Shown piece after piece: positions 13,196 to 14,221 of a DNA stretch of 14,221 bases. The first letter of the stretch is position 1. Each line of letters opens with the position of its first letter. A model generated the notes under the pieces. That model saw nothing but the letters and a program-made list of their open reading frames with translations. It was not told where the DNA came from and did no database searches. This DNA comes from Patescibacteria group bacterium UBA6130 (lineage in GTDB: Bacteria > Patescibacteriota > Microgenomatia > UBA12405 > UBA6130). The position numbers were made by a program, and so were the translations under genes. The DNA lies in NCBI GenBank assembly GCA_002428285.1, contig DIVO01000035.1, positions 1-14,221 on the forward strand, written 5' to 3'.

Positions 13196-14221
13196 TCTTG
13201 TAATTATCCTTATCCTATTGGCTTTAGGAATTTTTTCAGGAAAAGGAGTGTATAAGTATAATGTTTTCAGCACTCACGATGGCGATCACCATATTTCCCG
13301 CAGTTTTGATGCTATCCAATCCTTTAGTGAGGGCCAATTTCCTTTAAGATGGGCAGGTAGCTTAAACTTTAATTGCGGTGTGCCAATTTACAACTTTTTT
13401 TATCCCTTGATTTATTACTTAGTAGTGTTTGTAAATTATCTTTCATCAGATGGAGTGATTGAAAGCTTAAAACATATTTATTTTTCAACCTTCCTTTTAG
13501 GTCCGCCATTTCTTTATCTGTGGCTGAAAAATGAAACAAAAAGTACAATGGCCTCCTTTGGAGGAGCCTTCTTATATTTATTTGTCCCTTATAGATTCTC
13601 TTTAATATTTGTCCGAGGCAGCCCAGAGTTTCTAAGTTATGCAATTCTACCAATAGTATTGTATTTTTATTCTCAATTGTTTATTGCTGAAAATAACAGA
13701 AAAAAAATAATCTTTGCCTTTTTGGCAAGCATCTCAGGCGCTTTACTAGCGATTTCTCACAACTTTACCGTTATGTTCCTTCTGCCTTTGGTTTTGCTAT
13801 ATATTTTAATCAAGATTTACCCGTCAGTTAAAAGTCATTTTAAAAGTGAACTGAAAGGCAAAGTAAATAGAAAGTTAGAATATATAAAACAGCTAATATC
13901 AGACAAAAATATAATTTTGCCTTTATTTTCCTTTATTTCAATTTTCTTATTGGCTGGATTTTTTATTTTTCCAGCTTTGATTGAGCAAAAATATGTTCAG
14001 ATAGGTAAAGGAGAAATAATTAAAATTCAAGAACATTTTCCAACGCTTAAACAATTAATCAGATCGCGTTGGGATTATTTTTATTCTTCTCCTGGAGTAG
14101 AAAATGATGGGATGTCATTTATGCTTGGATATGCCCAATGGCTGGTTCTTGGAATTTCAGCTATTTGGTTATTCTTCAGGGCAAAGGCAAAATCATTAAA
14201 AAAGAGCAAATTGTCTTTTTT
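13179..14221 (+). CDS. PTPS-related membrane protein, N-terminal part (runs off the edge)
   Basis: The frame opens at ATG 13179, inside the last 17 bases of the GT39-like gene, and stays open for 347 codons to the window edge without a stop, so the gene is 3'-truncated. After one N-terminal helix the outside loop has FSTHDGDHHISRSFDAIQ (30-47), then GQFPLRWAGSLNFNCGVPIYNFFYPLIYYL. This matches the pattern HDGxxH...GxxPxRW...N...GxPxFNFYxPL of the 6-pyruvoyl-tetrahydropterin-synthase-related membrane domain (PTPS_related). RGSPEFLSYAILPIVLY further on also fits. Despite the name, these proteins are GT-C-like membrane proteins found beside glycosyltransferases, not pterin enzymes. A charged inside segment (about 211-245) separates helix groups. 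It probably acts in the same surface-glycan pathway as its two upstream overlapping genes. Confidence 0.85.
   Translation, partial: MKKRINLVIILILLALGIFSGKGVYKYNVFSTHDGDHHISRSFDAIQSFSEGQFPLRWAGSLNFNCGVPIYNFFYPLIYYLVVFVNYLSSDGVIESLKHIYFSTFLLGPPFLYLWLKNETKSTMASFGGAFLYLFVPYRFSLIFVRGSPEFLSYAILPIVLYFYSQLFIAENNRKKIIFAFLASISGALLAISHNFTVMFLLPLVLLYILIKIYPSVKSHFKSELKGKVNRKLEYIKQLISDKNIILPLFSFISIFLLAGFFIFPALIEQKYVQIGKGEIIKIQEHFPTLKQLIRSRWDYFYSSPGVENDGMSFMLGYAQWLVLGISAIWLFFRAKAKSLKKSKLSF

Noticed and set aside
13369..13653. Minus-strand 94-codon frame near the right end
   Set aside because: It lies opposite the PTPS-related gene, whose motifs are clear on the plus strand.

Overview
The window is AT-rich bacterial DNA that reads with the standard code (TGA is used as a real stop, for example in trmD and the tsaC-tsaE gene). 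The gene content suggests an uncultivated small-genome bacterium of the Candidate Phyla Radiation (Patescibacteria), most likely Microgenomates-like. The reasons are a giant acidic DUF11-type surface protein with a C-terminal membrane anchor, a membrane-anchored CAP protein, a shortened TrmD, a TsaC-TsaE fusion, and a row of polyprenol-sugar and GT-C glycosyltransferases that includes a PTPS-related membrane protein. The taxonomic call is inference from gene style; no rRNA or marker set is present.

Region 1 (1-5070) is mainly cell surface. It holds the 3' end of a secreted-type protein (1-249), a strong hairpin (263-295), a 903-residue surface protein (315-3026) with degenerate repeats, a DUF11-like domain and a C-terminal anchor, a possible 39-residue membrane peptide (3036-3155), and a CAP/YkwD-like protein (3284-4195) behind a good sigma70-type promoter. 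A three-helix small membrane protein (4201-4461) follows it closely, and a YkuK/DUF458 RNase H-like protein (4546-5070) closes the region.

Region 2 (5131-8436) is tRNA position-37 modification. On the minus strand tsaD (6900-5818) and trmD (5811-5131) are six bases apart. A HIT-family protein (6965-7366) is read divergently from tsaD. The tsaC-tsaE fusion (8436-7354) converges on the HIT gene with a 13-base overlap of the 3' ends. TsaC makes threonylcarbamoyl-AMP, TsaD transfers the group to A37 of ANN-decoding tRNAs, TsaE is the accessory ATPase, and TrmD makes m1G37 on another set of tRNAs. TsaB is not in the window. Three genes here have a perfect TATAAT placed 5-8 bases before the ATG, which predicts leaderless or nearly leaderless mRNAs.

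Region 3 (8586-14221) is surface glycan or glycoprotein assembly. It contains a polyprenol-phosphate sugar synthase fused to a GtrA membrane domain, a PIG-V-like GT-C enzyme on the minus strand, and an overlapping plus-strand series: GT2 synthase, GT39-like GT-C enzyme, and a PTPS-related membrane protein that runs off the end. The expected logic is that the GT2 enzymes charge a polyprenol carrier with sugar on the inner face and the GT-C enzymes use the lipid-linked sugar on the outer face. Acceptors are unknown; the surface proteins of region 1 are possible ones.

No tRNA, rRNA, CRISPR array, insertion sequence or integrase was seen. No stretch over 300 bases lacks a gene; the longest gap (3027-3283) holds the 39-residue ORF and the CAP gene promoter.
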